Origin: Ailurus styani
Taxonomy: Eukaryota; Chordata; Mammalia; Carnivora; Ailuridae
Length of the DNA: 64,000 nucleotides
Assembly: GCA_002007465.1 (NCBI GenBank)
Contig: LNAC01000135.1
Span: forward strand, 3,008,420-3,072,419
Reading direction: 5' to 3'
Position numbers and translations under genes: made by a program. Under the pieces are notes generated by a model. That model searched no databases. It saw nothing but the letters and a program-made list of their open reading frames with translations, and had not been told where the DNA came from. This document shows positions 43,066 through 54,408 of this stretch, in pieces (position 1 is the stretch's first letter; every line of letters starts with the position of its first letter).

Positions 43066-44559
43066 AAAAAGACACTTAGAGAGCGTAAGATATTTCTAAT
43101 ATCTTGGTCTTTGCAGCTGTTATTTTCCAAAGCAGGTTTGGGAATATGCAAGTGTCCTTATTTATCTCAAGTGGTCTCATTAAATTCTCAGGAAATTGTC
43201 AAGAACAAAGTTACATTTACTTGTAACTTTGCTGTAGAGGAGGAGGAGGGGAGTGTTCCAGATTTTTATAAAGTGTCTCAATTTCTAAAATTATTAGGAA
43301 TTATTGCTTTTAAAGGATATTTCTATTTTATAAACTCTGCCAGGCTTTGCCAGCCTCCCTTAAGGCAAAATTGCTCTGAAACCCACCAGATCTGAGTATT
43401 TGCACAAATCTCTAATATGTATGTCATCACCAGAATGTTTGTGTTCTGGTTTTTTTACAAAAGAATTGAGGCAAGACCAGCATAAGGATTGCATGGTTTG
43501 AGGCTTGTGGGCATGAGGGTAAAGGATGGAAGGAGAAAGAAGAGAGGAGATTATAGCTCTCCTAATCCCAAATTTCATTTCTAATTTACCCCGATTTATG
43601 TTACTCGTATACCTTTCTTCTTTGGCTTAAAACACTTTTCTTGTTTTCACCAGATCTGGATTTGGGGTTGTTTTGTTTTTGTTTGGCTTTATTTTGTAAT
43701 TTTGGAGAACGCGAACAGAGTGCTGGCTAGAGTTGGCCGCCCCAACTGAGGCTTCTGTCCCAAACTGTGACTTTTAGGAGGAAGTTGTAGGTTAACTAGC
43801 AACAGGAGATCATTCACTGTGGCCCTCCATTTTCCCTGAAATTTGGGGATGTGGATGATAAGGGGAAGGGATGCAGTCCACAGAGGTCAGCAGCACCACC
43901 AGCTAAGGTGGCAAGATCCTGACCTTGCCTGAGGAGTTGAAGCTGCAGGGGAAGTGGCCACAGCCAGGAGATCAGTTGTCAGTCACCATTCCCAAGGCCC
44001 CATGGCTCAGGGAAGGCCTGTGACAGTCTCTTCCCATTCCTGCAACTCATTAAAGCACGTTACCAAGTTGCCTAGTTTGGGCCATTATTTCTGCTTAGAT
44101 TGTGACTGCAAACATATCCGAGGCAAGTTCAGCAGGAACTTTTCCGGTGCTTTCCTGAGTGTGTCAGGTCAGGATGCACTTTCTGCGGATGCCAAGTGAG
44201 GTTCTGGCTTTGACCCAGGACATCAGGAGCACAGCTGCCAAACAACGTGAGGCGGGGTGTTTGAGGCAAGTTAGGGTACTTGGCTTCCAGAATGGGAGGC
44301 TGATGGCATGGCCGTAAAATGTGCTGAGAGGAATTTTATTTTTAAATTCTTTTCTTACTTGATGTATTTGAAACAGCACATACTCGCCAGACTACCCTGT
44401 TACCCTTGGCTGCCTAGTTTGTTTTATTTTAAAGGATTCTTTTCAACTTCAAAATTAAACATACAGTTGTATAGTAGTAGGAGTGAGGAGTGGAGTGGTT
44501 TTTCTTTTTACTTTTGCTTGTTTTCCAAGATTAGGTGTAATACTTTTCTTTTTCCTAAT
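43066..44559. other. Non-coding stretch
   Basis: No recognised repeat. ORFs of 94 codons (43111) and 81 codons (43954) have weak splice contexts and no family features. The 44440-44560 end may already be L1. Confidence 0.4.
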
Positions 44560-45772
44560 TAATGACTTTTTTTTCTAGTAGTTTGGAATTTTCAGAAAAT
44601 TGAACAAAGTGCAGAATTTTCATAAACCCCCTTATGTCTTCCCCTCCCCCAAGTTTTCCTTATTACTAACATCTGGCATTATTGTGGCTCAGTTGTTACA
44701 ATGATGAGCCAATATTGATATGTTATTTACTAAAGTCCAGAATTCACAAGTAGGGCTTACTCTTTGTGTCGTACAGTCTGGATTTTGACACGTATCCATC
44801 ACTGCAGAATCATGCAGAGTAGTTTCACTTACCTAAAAATCCCTTACGGGTCCACCTTTTTATCCCTACTCCCCCCCCCCCAAGCTGGGGGCAACCTCCA
44901 TTTCAGGAGTGAGGGTGGGGGTGGTTGCTTTTTGTTTGGTTGGTTTTGTTCTTTTACTGATCACAAATTTTCCCTTTTCCAGAATGGAAATATACTTGGA
45001 ATTATACAGTACATAGCTTCTTCAGATTGCCTTCTTTCACTTAGCAATATGCCTTTGAGCTCTTCCATGTCTTTGCACAGCTTGAGAGTCCATTTCTTTT
45101 TATTGCTGAAAACACTCTGTTGTGTGGATGTTTATCCATTGTGTGGATTGTTTGTCCATTCACCTCTTAAAGGACATCTTGGTTGCTTCCAAGTTTTAGC
45201 AATTATGAATAAAGCTGCCATAAACATTTTTGTTCAGGTTTTTGTGTGTATATAAGTTTTCAACTCTTTGGGGTAAATACCAAAGAGTGTGATTGCAAGA
45301 TTATATGGGAAGAGTATGTTTAGCTTTGTAAGAAGCTGCCAAACTGTCTTCCAAAATAGCTGAATTGTTTTGCATTCCCACCAGCAGTGAATGAGAGTTC
45401 CTATTGCTCCACATCCTCACCAGCATTTGGTGTTGTCAGTGTTTTAGATTTTGGTCATTTTAATAGGTGTATAGTAGTATCTCGTTGTTGTTTTCATTTC
45501 TATTTCCCTGATGACATATGACTTGAAGCAACTTTTCATATGCTTATTTGCCACCTGTATGTCTTCTTTGGTGGAGAATATGTTTAGATTTTTTCCCATT
45601 TTTAAATTGTTGTTTGTTTTCTTATTGTTAAGTTTTAAGAGTTCTCTGTGTATTTTGGATACCAGTCCTTTGCCAGATATGTTTTACAAATGTTTCTCTC
45701 AGTCTGTGGCTTGTCTTTTCATTTTTAAAATAGTGTCTTTAGTAGAGCAGGAAGTAGTTTTTTATGTGTATA
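44560..45772 (-). mobile_element. L1M (L1MA/L1MB-like) 3' fragment
   Basis: Inverted 3' UTR ('ttccttattactaacatctg', 'gagccaatattgatatgtta', 'cagagtagtttcacttacct') runs into inverted ORF2 ('ctcttccatgtctttgcaca', 'ccattcacctcttaaaggac', 'tttgcattcccaccagcagt', 'tttggataccagtcctttgc'). A 163-codon plus-strand ORF here is antisense to ORF2 and meaningless. Inactive. Confidence 0.9.
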
Positions 45773-46219
45773 TAACCAGGAAGAAAAAGGTTTTCAAATC
45801 CACCTGACTCCCATCTTGGCTTAGCACCCATTCCCCATCCAAGAAAGTATTAATAGCCTGAGAGGAACAGGGTAATCTGACATTTAGATGTTAAACGTAT
45901 GAAAACCTGACACAAGTGTGTTCCCCAAGTTAAATATAATCAATTTTAAGTGCTATAGGGAGGCAAGAGAGACACAGTCTGCAAGTAAATAAGAAAAAAA
46001 AGTATGACTATATGCAGAACCATGCTAAGATTTTTCTCCAGCTTTCATTTTTCTATGAGTTTCTTGTTTCCTTGCTACTTGTACTGATGAAGTCACTAGA
46101 ATTCCTAAAATGACCAAGAAAACTCCAGTTGTCAGCTTCTGGTGAAAACTATAGTTAGCAGAAGAAAAATTATTGGCTTAAATCAGAGCAGGCTGGGAAA
46201 GAGTGAAATGAATCCTTAT
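45773..46219. other. No recognisable element
   Basis: Non-coding. Confidence 0.4.
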
Positions 46220-46380
46220 TACACATTCATTTAGATATTCAGCAGCTATTTGTTGAGCACCTACTAAGTGGCAGGCACTGTGTTGGATGCTGGTGGTGTA
46301 CAAGGCAGCAGGATCTAGGCTTGTCCTTGTGAACTTTACATTCCAAGAGGGAAATGGACGAGTAACTCCAAAGTCAAGTC
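46220..46380 (-). repeat. L2 LINE 3' end (inverted)
   Basis: 'agatattcagcagctatttg', 'ttgagcacctactaagtggc', 'aggcactgtgttggatgctg', 'gtgaactttacattccaaga'. Confidence 0.72.
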
Positions 46381-46599
46381 TTTGACTGAGGCGTCAATAA
46401 GAGTGAACACTGATCTGAGCTCCATAGAGAATATTGGGTCTCAGAGAGTGAAGAAGGTCCAGATAGGCTTAAACCAAGGCTGAGAACTAAAGCGGGGGGA
46501 GGTCAAGAATCAGCCAGGCAAAGAGGGGAGAAAGATGTCTCCAGCCCTCTGACTGTTCCCTTTCCATACCTGGAAAAGCTCACGTGGGAGAGAGAGAGG

Positions 46600-47040
46600 A
46601 GATTTTGGTTGTTCTTGTTTTTATATTTTTTAAAATTCTGAAATGTAGCATGCCGACAGAAAAAAAATTTAAAACAGATGGGCAGTGTAAGGAATTATTA
46701 TAAAGGAAGCACACACATAACTACAACTGAGATCACAAAAAGAACTTGCCCACACCTCAGAAATGTTTTGCATACCCTTTTCTGATCTGACTCTCCTTTT
46801 CTTCCTAAGTATGCATCCTAAATATCATAGTTCCATTTTGCCTGTTTTTAAACTTTGCATAACTAGAGTCACACAGCATGTGTTCTTCGGTTTCTAGCTT
46901 TTCTTCTTTTTTTTTCCCTTAACATTACATTTTTTAAGATTAACTTGTTTATTTTCATTGTTATAGAGTATCCTACTTTATGAATCCAGTCGTCTGTCAC
47001 TGGGCATCTGAGTTGCTCCCAGTTTAGAGCTCTTACAAAA
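46600..47040 (-). mobile_element. L1M LINE fragment (inverted)
   Basis: 'catagttccattttgcctgt', 'ttaaactttgcataactaga', 'gtcacacagcatgtgttctt', 'tatagagtatcctactttat' and 'ctgggcatctgagttgctcc' match inverted L1M sequence. It ends in A-rich then (AG)n (47041-47064). Confidence 0.65.
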
Positions 47041-47089
47041 AAAAAAAAGAGAGAGAGAGAGAGATGTCTGCAGATGATGGTCCCACACC

Positions 47090-47290
47090 CTCAGCCGTAT
47101 GGCATAGCAGGAAGACTTAAATGGACATCTCAGCCCTGCTACTCTAACAGCTTTGTGACTTTGGGCAAGTTACTTAACCTCTCTGTGCCTCTTTCTTCTC
47201 ATCTGTAAAATGGGAATAATAAAAATACCTATAACATGGGATATGCATGTAAAGTGCTTCCCATAATACTTGGCATATAGTAAGCATTCA
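47090..47290 (+). repeat. MIR SINE
   Basis: 'ggcatagcaggaagacttaa', 'gtgactttgggcaagttact', 'taacctctctgtgcctcttt', 'ctcatctgtaaaatgggaat' and 'cttggcatatagtaagcatt' are near-consensus MIR. Confidence 0.9.
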
Positions 47291-48180
47291 GCAGAAGTTT
47301 GCTCCTGCGTGGGGTTCTGTTTCTTATTCATGGGAATAGTTCATTTTTCTTTGGGTAAGTTCTCTACCAAGTTTATATGGCCTGCTTTATCGGGATCTGG
47401 AATTACAGAAGCCTTTGAGATAATGCTCCTCAACCGTCTTATTTTAAAGATGAGGAAACTGAGTCCCAGTTGGTCAACACAGAGCTGGGTTCTAGGGAGA
47501 AATCAAGGAAATGGTGCCTCTGGACCACTCTTATGGCCCAGACTACTCCTGGTGGTTCTTTGGACAGCCACTTTAGCTTCTCACATGTGTTTTCCTCTTT
47601 GTGCTACAAAGGAAGGGGAAAATAGAAAGCTCAAGTGGTTGAACAATTAGCTCTATGGGCAGCAGTAGACTATGAAGTCTCTTACGTTATGCCCAAGCTA
47701 TTTGATTGTGTATTGGTTAGAGTTTACGATTAGGTTAGGTTCAGAGGGAAGCAGGGAAAATAAGGGACATACAACTATGCCTCGGGGATTATTGGCATTA
47801 GGTATAGGTGTTCTGTTTAGCTTGGACTGCCGTCAGATTTGCATTAAAATTACTTGTCATTTTTTTAAAGGAATATATTTATTTTGAACTATAAAGATGA
47901 AGTTGGGGTTAATGACAGGAGGAAAAAATTCAAGATGAACAACTGACATTAAATGAGTCCACAATTTACTTCCAAGCAAGAACAATTCACAGTGACTTTC
48001 TCTTGCCCTGCCTCAAGTCTGAATTCTATCCTAAACCAGGCCTTACTGAGCAGTGCCCACCACTAGCCCCAAACCTTTCCAGTCCCATATTTTGCCTGTC
48101 TTCCCAGGACTTTGCTGGTATTTAACCCTTTGATTAGCCTGAACGTCCTTGGTCTCTGATCCACATTCCTAAGAATTTGT
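47291..48180. other. Non-coding stretch with a possible MIR scrap
   Basis: 47425-47500 contains 'ttttaaagatgaggaaactg', typical of inverted MIR. Nothing else recognised; the 126-codon ORF at 47270 starts in the MIR. Confidence 0.45.
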
Positions 48181-48186
48181 GCACAT

Positions 48187-48218
48187 GTGTGTGTGTGTGT
48201 GTGTTTATATGTGTGTGT
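48187..48218 (+). repeat. (TG)n interrupted microsatellite
   Basis: TG repeat broken by 'tttata'. Confidence 0.85.
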
Positions 48219-48279
48219 TGCTCTGGCAGCTTTGAGGGAACTCCAGGTCAGGACTTGTCCTTCAAAAATAAGACTCCAG

Positions 48280-48491
48280 GGGCACCTGGGTGGCTCAGTG
48301 GGTTAAGCGTCTGCCTTTGGCTCAGGTTATGATCCCAGGGTCCTGGGATGGAGCCCCGTGTCAGGCTCCTTGCTCAGCAGGGAGCCTACTTCTCCCTCTC
48401 CCTCTGCCTGCTGCTCCCCTGTTCGTGCTCTCTCTCTCTCTCTCAAATAAATAAAAATTTAAAACAACAACAACAAAAAGCACAACCACAA
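48280..48491 (+). mobile_element. SINEC (Can-SINE), relatively young
   Basis: Near-consensus 'ggggcacctgggtggctcag' to (CT)n and 'caaataaataaaaattt', followed by a (CAA)n-rich tail. The TSD 'caaaaataagactccag' is perfect over 17 bases (48263 and 48492). Confidence 0.96.
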
Positions 48492-48514
48492 CAAAAATAA
48501 GACTCCAGATTATC

Positions 48515-48585
48515 AGTTTAATGCATAAGAATAGAGCCTGGCACAAGGTAAGCACTTAATAAACATTTAGCTGCTGCTGTGATTT
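48515..48585 (+). repeat. MIR 3' tail
   Basis: 'agagcctggcacaaggtaag' and 'cacttaataaacatttagct' match the MIR end. Confidence 0.55.
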
Positions 48586-48589
48586 CTTA

Positions 48590-49840
48590 CTCCTCAAATG
48601 AGACTCACTTCTGAAAGTAGCAGTTTCCATGTTAACAATTCCTCCTTTCCTTTCAAATTGTCAAGATTTGTGGAGTATGCTAAGATTTCTATAAACTGCT
48701 CTTGGTTTTTCCTCACTGTAACTACAAGTCTCAAAAGTTTATCACCATGAACCTCACTGCATTTAAGAAGAGTGGGACTAATTTGTTGGTATTTTCTGGG
48801 TCTAGCAATTTGTGTAATGGGAGGAGTTCTGTTTCATTAATCCACCTAAATGGTATAAGGACTACACCCCTCCCACCAACTCAGATCTCCGTTTCCTTTC
48901 TTCACTATCCAAAAGGGTCTGTTCAGCTGCTTAGCAGTGAGCAATTAGAACAGCCAGTCTACCTAGACATTAGGCTGGGTTTGTCTGACATATACATGAA
49001 GACTCAGTGTTCCCAAAGGGACCCTTCCTTTTTAAAGGAAGAAATTAATGATATCCCTTTTCATTAAGTCGGTGCCAGGTATTTTCTCCAAGCAGCCTAT
49101 TTAAGAGAACAAATTCAAACAGGTCCAAGAAACAAATGCAAGAGGTCTACAAAGCTCTTAAGGGATGAGTTTACATACTACCCTAATTTCAAAGGAGAAG
49201 TTTTAATGCCCAGACACAATGGCAGAGCTCTCCCAGTGGGCACACACCAACTTTAAATGTCAAACTCTGCATTTGTGCAGAAATCAGATAAGTGCAAAGA
49301 GCTCTACGTTTGTTTCTGTCCTTAACTGATTTGTCCTCCAAAGGACAGTTCATATGCTAACTCATTACACAAGGTCCTGAATGTTTAGGGTGTGGGTGGG
49401 GGACGGAACATCCAAGGATCCACTCCAAATCTCCAAGGAGCAAATTACAAAGTGTCCATTCCATTTGTCCTTCATTGCTCTATTTACCCATGCTCAGAGC
49501 AGTTCAGCTCACAGCATCACACTTGTACTCTGCCCTCCGATTTTCAACTTGATTTTGCCGCCTGGAGACCAGAGATCTTCTTATCTCTGTGGGCTGGTCA
49601 TTCCTTGCTCTAGACTACATCGTCTTAATCAGTGCATTAATGGAACCCCCACTTCATGTAGCAGTTTCTGTTTCTTCCAGTGGGAAGTCACTGGAATAAA
49701 GTACATCCCTTGTCTCTCCCTTAGGGAGTTAGAATAGACGCTCCCTTTAACCTACCACTCTGAGCAAACCAACGCAAATGAACATAGGGGACACCTGTAA
49801 ATAACTGCTGAGTGATTAGAGGATGGAACACATGCTGTGT
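48590..49840. other. No recognisable element
   Basis: 1.25 kb without identifiable repeats. A polypyrimidine/AG at 49680 ('gtttcttccag') opens a short frame with stop at 49735 but lacks in-phase support. Confidence 0.4.
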
Positions 49841-49854
49841 AAAGACTTTGGTTT

Positions 49855-50043
49855 GGTTTTGTTTTGTTTTTGTTTTTTTATTAAACAGAGAGAGATCACA
49901 AGCAGGCAGAGAGACAGGCGGGGGGCGGGGGAAGCAGGCTCCCTGCTGAGCAGAGAGCCCGATTCCGGGCTCGATCCCAGGACCCTGAGACCATGACTTG
50001 AGCCGAAGGCAGAGGCTTAACCCACTGAGCCACCCAGGCACCC
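49855..50043 (-). mobile_element. SINEC (Can-SINE), mustelid-like subtype
   Basis: 'attaaacagagagagatcac', 'aagcaggcagagagacaggc', 'ccgggctcgatcccaggacc', 'gcttaacccactgagccacc'. TSD 'aaagactttggttt' (49841) and 'aaagactttgttt' (50044). Confidence 0.95.
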
Positions 50044-50056
50044 AAAGACTTTGTTT

Positions 50057-50824
50057 ACATTATCTGTAACCACCAATTATAAACATTGACCATAGAGTGA
50101 TTACTTTCTCTTCAGCACTTCTGACAAATGGTCTACCAGGATGACTTCATACATTCTTTTGGAGACCTTTTTCATCATGAGCCTCTTGGAGAAGTGAATG
50201 GAATCCATACACTCTGAACCTAGAAATATGTTGCATATAATTTCAAGGACTCTTTGAACACCTTCGTGTTCCTATCAATGTCCTTCATCCCAGATTAAAA
50301 ATCTCTGTACCAGTGAGAGGAACTGGCTAATTTTGAAGACTATCAATGGCATGGTTAGAAAGCTTAATAGAAGGGTTTCTTTTTTCTTCCCAATAGCTGA
50401 ACGAAAAAAAAAAAAGGCTACTTCTTTTAATGTATGGTAGTTCTTCAAATATTTATAGATCGCTATAGCTTTCTCAGACTTCTCTTTGAGTTCTTTTGCT
50501 CTGTAATTCATCAAATGACCCTTAAAATTTGTGACTTCATTCAGGAAAGTTTTATGCCAGAATCTAAGGCCTTGGGACTAAACTAGAAGATGCATGTGCA
50601 TCTAAAAAGGATGGAGCCGTGGCTTCTCAGAAATGCAGGTTACTATATAATCGTTTCCTTCTTCATTAAAAAAGAGAAAAAATTGATCCCTTTTAAAAAA
50701 TTTAAAAACCTCCAAATTCCTGAAAAGACTAAAACAGTGAGCCCTGTGTTTATTTCTCCAATATCTTAGCCCTTTTTTAATCAAAAAATACTGCTTATTT
50801 ATTTCTCAATTTTTCATATTTAAT
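50057..50824. other. No recognisable element
   Basis: Non-coding, A/T-rich. Confidence 0.4.
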
Positions 50825-50838
50825 AGAGAAGGAGGATT

Positions 50839-51050
50839 TTTTTTTTTTTACATTTCATTTATTTGAGAGAGAACTTTTGGGAGAGAGAGAGAGAGCACAA
50901 GTGCACAAGTAGGGGGAGGGGCAGTGGGAGAGGGAGAAGCAGGCTCTCTGCTAAGCTGTGAGCCCAATATGGGGCTCTATCCCAGGACCCTGGGATCATG
51001 ACCTGAGCTGAAGGGAGGTGCTTAATCGACTGAGCCACCCAGGCACCCCT
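50839..51050 (-). mobile_element. SINEC (Can-SINE)
   Basis: T-run, 'catttcatttatttgagaga', 'gagggagaagcaggctctct', 'ggaccctgggatcatgacct', 'gagccacccaggcacccc'. TSD 'gagaaggaggatt' (50826 and 51051), perfect. Confidence 0.96.
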
Positions 51051-51063
51051 GAGAAGGAGGATT

Positions 51064-51985
51064 CTTAAAAAAATTCTAGAATGAAAATTGGAAAAAGAAA
51101 ATTGAGATAAGATCAATTTATACTTTACTTTGAACTCCCTGCAAAGCAGGGTTAATGCTTTTTGAGCCACTTTTAAATGCTCAGATAATTTATGCATAAC
51201 ATACATTAGTATTGTTGCTCTCCTTGAAAGCAGTTTTTTCCTGATTCTCATTTATATCAACCTGAACTTAGATGCTACCCTAGGACTTCTTAGGCTACTA
51301 ATTTTAATAAGAACAACAAGAGTCCCCAAAATCTCATATGTTGTGTTTTGGAGATTTAAAATTGTCTGTAGTTTTTCTTCATTAAAGGCTCTATTGTAAC
51401 TATGTAGACTTTAGAGTAGAATCCGGATACAGGGGGAAAACCCCACAAAACTCATAAAACCCCCAAATCATAACAACAAGCCTGACTGAACGTCTAGAGA
51501 TAAGGCATTTGGATTTGGTTTTAGGCAGTAAATTAGCCCTCACAGACAAATGAGTAGGTCGAACCACCAACTCATGCCTGACTTCCCTAAAGTTCCATGA
51601 TTCTACAGTTAGAAGATGCCAAGGGTGAGAAATGAAGTTCTGTGCATTGACAGATACTTATCATCTTCCCCACACCAGTAAAGTGATTGCAGTCTCTGCT
51701 AAATGTAAGAGGTTTTTTTCAAGACTCGATTGTGATCCCCACTTGAACATTTTACGTACTTCAAGTCAACTCACCCCCTGAAAATGGTTTCCTGCCCATC
51801 CTGTTATTACAGCTGATGCTCTTTACCTTGACATGGAAGTTGACAGGTATGGGTCTATGGCCTTTCCTCAAATCCTAGAATATATATGTATGTATGTATA
51901 TGTGTATAGGGTGTGTGTGTGGGTGTGTGCATGTGTGTAACACAAGGAATGTATCAGAATAAATTAGGATACATTGGATATTATT
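51064..51985. other. Non-coding stretch with a TATG/TG simple repeat
   Basis: Nothing recognised except a (TATG)n/(TG)n region at 51876-51940. Confidence 0.45.
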
Positions 51986-52001
51986 TAATTAAAGGGATTA
52001 T

Positions 52002-52220
52002 TATATATTATATATTAAAGATTTTTTAATGTTTTAATTTATTTGACAGAGAGAGAGAGTCAGTGAGAGAGGGAAAACAACAAGCAAGGAGAGTGTGAGA
52101 GGGAGAAGCAGGCTTTCCGCTGAACTGAGGGAGCCTGATGCAGGGCTTGATTCTAGGGCCCTGGGATCATGACCTGAGCCGAAGGCAGACGCTTCACCCA
52201 CTGAGCCACCCAGGCGCCCC
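52002..52220 (-). mobile_element. SINEC (Can-SINE)
   Basis: 'aatgttttaatttatttgac', 'agggagaagcaggctttccg', 'gccctgggatcatgacctga', 'gagccacccaggcgcccc'. TSD 'taattaaagggattat' (51986 and 52221), perfect over 16 bases. Confidence 0.96.
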
Positions 52221-52236
52221 TAATTAAAGGGATTAT

Positions 52237-52624
52237 AGTAAAAGATTATGGGCAGGAGTGGAGCTTTTACCACACATACATGCCTAAAGGGGCAACAAAA
52301 GGGCATGGCATCTAGAATCCAGAAGGAGAGGGCCACGTGAGGATGGGGGCCTTGACAAGGGAGATGACTTTCAGCAAAGGACCCATTCAACACAAGACCA
52401 CACCATGGAGAAGGAGCTGGGGAATAAGAGAGTATTTTCTTTCTTTCCTCACTCTCTTCCTTCCCTCTGATTTTTTGCTATGACTCTCTAGTGGCCAGAT
52501 CATTGGGAAGCCAGAGTAGTCCATACAGGTCAGCTTCTGGGGCAGAGGAGATGGTGGCAATGGATGGCGAATGGATCGATCTGTAAGGAAGGAATGCTGT
52601 GTCGCTTGAAAGGACTCAGCATAG
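52237..52624. other. No recognisable element
   Basis: Non-coding. Confidence 0.4.
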
Positions 52625-52808
52625 GGGTGGCCGGTTGGTTCGGTCAGTCAAGCGTTAACTCCTGATTTGGGCTCAGGTCATGATCTCAGGGTTATGAGAC
52701 CGGGCCCTGCATCAGGCTCCACATGCCGGACGTGGAGCCTGCTTAAGATTCTCTCTCTCCCTCTCCATCTGCTCCTCTGCACCCCCACCTCAAAAAGAAA
52801 AAAAAGAG
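52625..52808 (+). mobile_element. SINEC (Can-SINE), diverged
   Basis: 'ataggggtggccggttggtt' head, 'aggtcatgatctcagggtta', 'tgagaccgggccctgcatca', 'gcttaagattctctctctcc', A-rich tail. TSD not clear. Confidence 0.88.
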
Positions 52809-52904
52809 GGACCCAATGTAACTTCAGTTCCTAATACAAAGTTCACACATCTTCCATAGAAATGAAAAATCCTTATCTGGAAGATTTTTTTTTTTTAAAT
52901 AGTG

Positions 52905-53245
52905 CATCAGTTAGGAGTTTTTCTCTGCTTTAATAAACAGATACTAAAATACAGTGACTTTGACAGACAAATGTTTACTTTCTTTGTGTCGCCAGAAGTC
53001 CAGGGAGGGTAGGCAGTTTCTGGTTCAGGCGATCAAGAATGTCAGGCAACGCCAAGCCTCCGCAACTCTCCAGGCTTTTCTTTCATGATGGCAAGAAGAC
53101 TGCTGGAGATCCAACCATCACGTCTACTTTCTTTGCAAAAGGACAAAACGGGTTTTCCTGGAAGCCCTACCCAATGACTTCTGTGTACATCTCATGGGCC
53201 TCCTTTATCTATCGGAGAAGCTGGAAAACATAGTTGATCACATTG
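52905..53245. repeat. Ancient interspersed repeat, possibly LTR-like, unassigned
   Basis: 'tctgctttaataaacagata', 'gacaaatgtttactttcttt', 'ttctttcatgatggcaagaa', 'tacatctcatgggcctcctt' and 'gagaagctggaaaacatagt' fit a common old mammalian repeat whose name I cannot fix. Confidence 0.35.
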
Positions 53246-54034
53246 TGCCCCATGTAAGTGTTCTGTTGGAAAAGAAACAGAGAATGGAAGTTGAATAGAC
53301 AACTAGTGGTATCTATCCTAGGTAGAATTTAATCGTTTGAGGCACATATGCCCAGGACATTGTTTTATGCTCATTTCTGAACTTGGAAATTCTCAAGTTC
53401 TATGAATCAGATATTCCCTCCTGACTGATGAGATTTAGCCTCAGCTCCTTCATGAAATATCAAGGCCTACAGGCAAGAAAAAGGCCCCTTACGAGAGGTG
53501 GCTATAAAATTCCAAGGCACAGATTCAAGTGCCTTGTAGAGAAAGTTTGTGCAAACAAAATATAGCTATTTCTGGTAGACTCTAGGAGTAGGAGAAATGG
53601 AAAAGACACATTTTATTAGCATGCTGGGGGAAGTATATAAGAACAGTTTTTGTGCAAAAATATTTTGCAGTGTATATTGAGAACCTTTAAAATATTGTCC
53701 AGATACTTTATGCCAATAATTCACTCAGAATTTGCCCTTTTAAAATGTCCAGAAAAAGCTAGGAGAACAATTAAGTAAAATTGATACAGTTCTACTATGG
53801 AATAATATATGATGATTAAAAACTACATTTACAAAGCATGTAAGATACCGTACGTGAATTGGTTTTGTTATCATAATAGCCTAAGGTTCTGCTGCGGTTT
53901 TGCCTGAGTATTCCAATCCTCTACATCTCCCTTTCTTTTAATATCCAACTGGAATGGCTAGAGCCCCCATCCTAGTCGGACTTATACTTTCTACTCCATT
54001 GAGGCCTGTCACCACCTCAAACTTCAGAAAAAAA
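53246..54034. other. No recognisable element
   Basis: Non-coding. Confidence 0.4.
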
Positions 54035-54048
54035 CCAAACACTCCTTT

Positions 54049-54394
54049 TTTTAAAAAAAAGTTTATTTTGGGGGTGCCTGGCTTATTTGGTTAAGCATCT
54101 GCCTTTGGCTCACATCATGATCCCCAGGTTTTGGGATCAAGCCCTGCATCAGGCTCCCTGCTCAGCGGGGAGCCTGCTTCAGGGAGCCTGCTTCTCCCTC
54201 TACCCGCCCTGCTTGTGCTCTCTCTTGCTCGCTATCTCTCTCTCTCAAATTAATAAATAAAGTCTTTTTAACAAAAAAGAAAGTTTTAAAAACATTTTAT
54301 TTTTAAGTAATCTCTACACCCAGCGTGGGGCTTGAACTCACAACCCCAAGAGGTAAGAGTCACATGCTGCACCAACTGAGCCAGCCAGGCACCT
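54049..54394 (-). mobile_element. SINEC (short type), split by another SINEC
   Basis: T/A-rich tail at 54047-54065; body after the inner SINE: 'cattttatttttaagtaatc', 'tctacacccagcgtggggct', 'tgaactcacaaccccaagag', 'caccaactgagccagccagg'. TSD 'ccaaacactccttt' (54035 and 54395), perfect over 14 bases. Confidence 0.93.
54066..54283 (+). mobile_element. SINEC (Can-SINE) nested in the tail of a SINEC
   Basis: 'tgggggtgcctggcttattt' head, 'gggatcaagccctgcatcag', (CT)n, 'caaattaataaataaagtct'. It contains an in-place duplication of 'agggagcctgcttc' (54167-54194). TSD imprecise in A-rich target. Confidence 0.92.
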
Positions 54395-54408
54395 CCAAAC
54401 ACTCCTTT

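Noticed and set aside
43954..44199. 81-codon ORF with a possible internal acceptor at 44097
   Set aside because: Donor sites are weak and no family similarity is visible.
44764..45255. 163-codon ORF
   Set aside because: Antisense to an L1 3' fragment.
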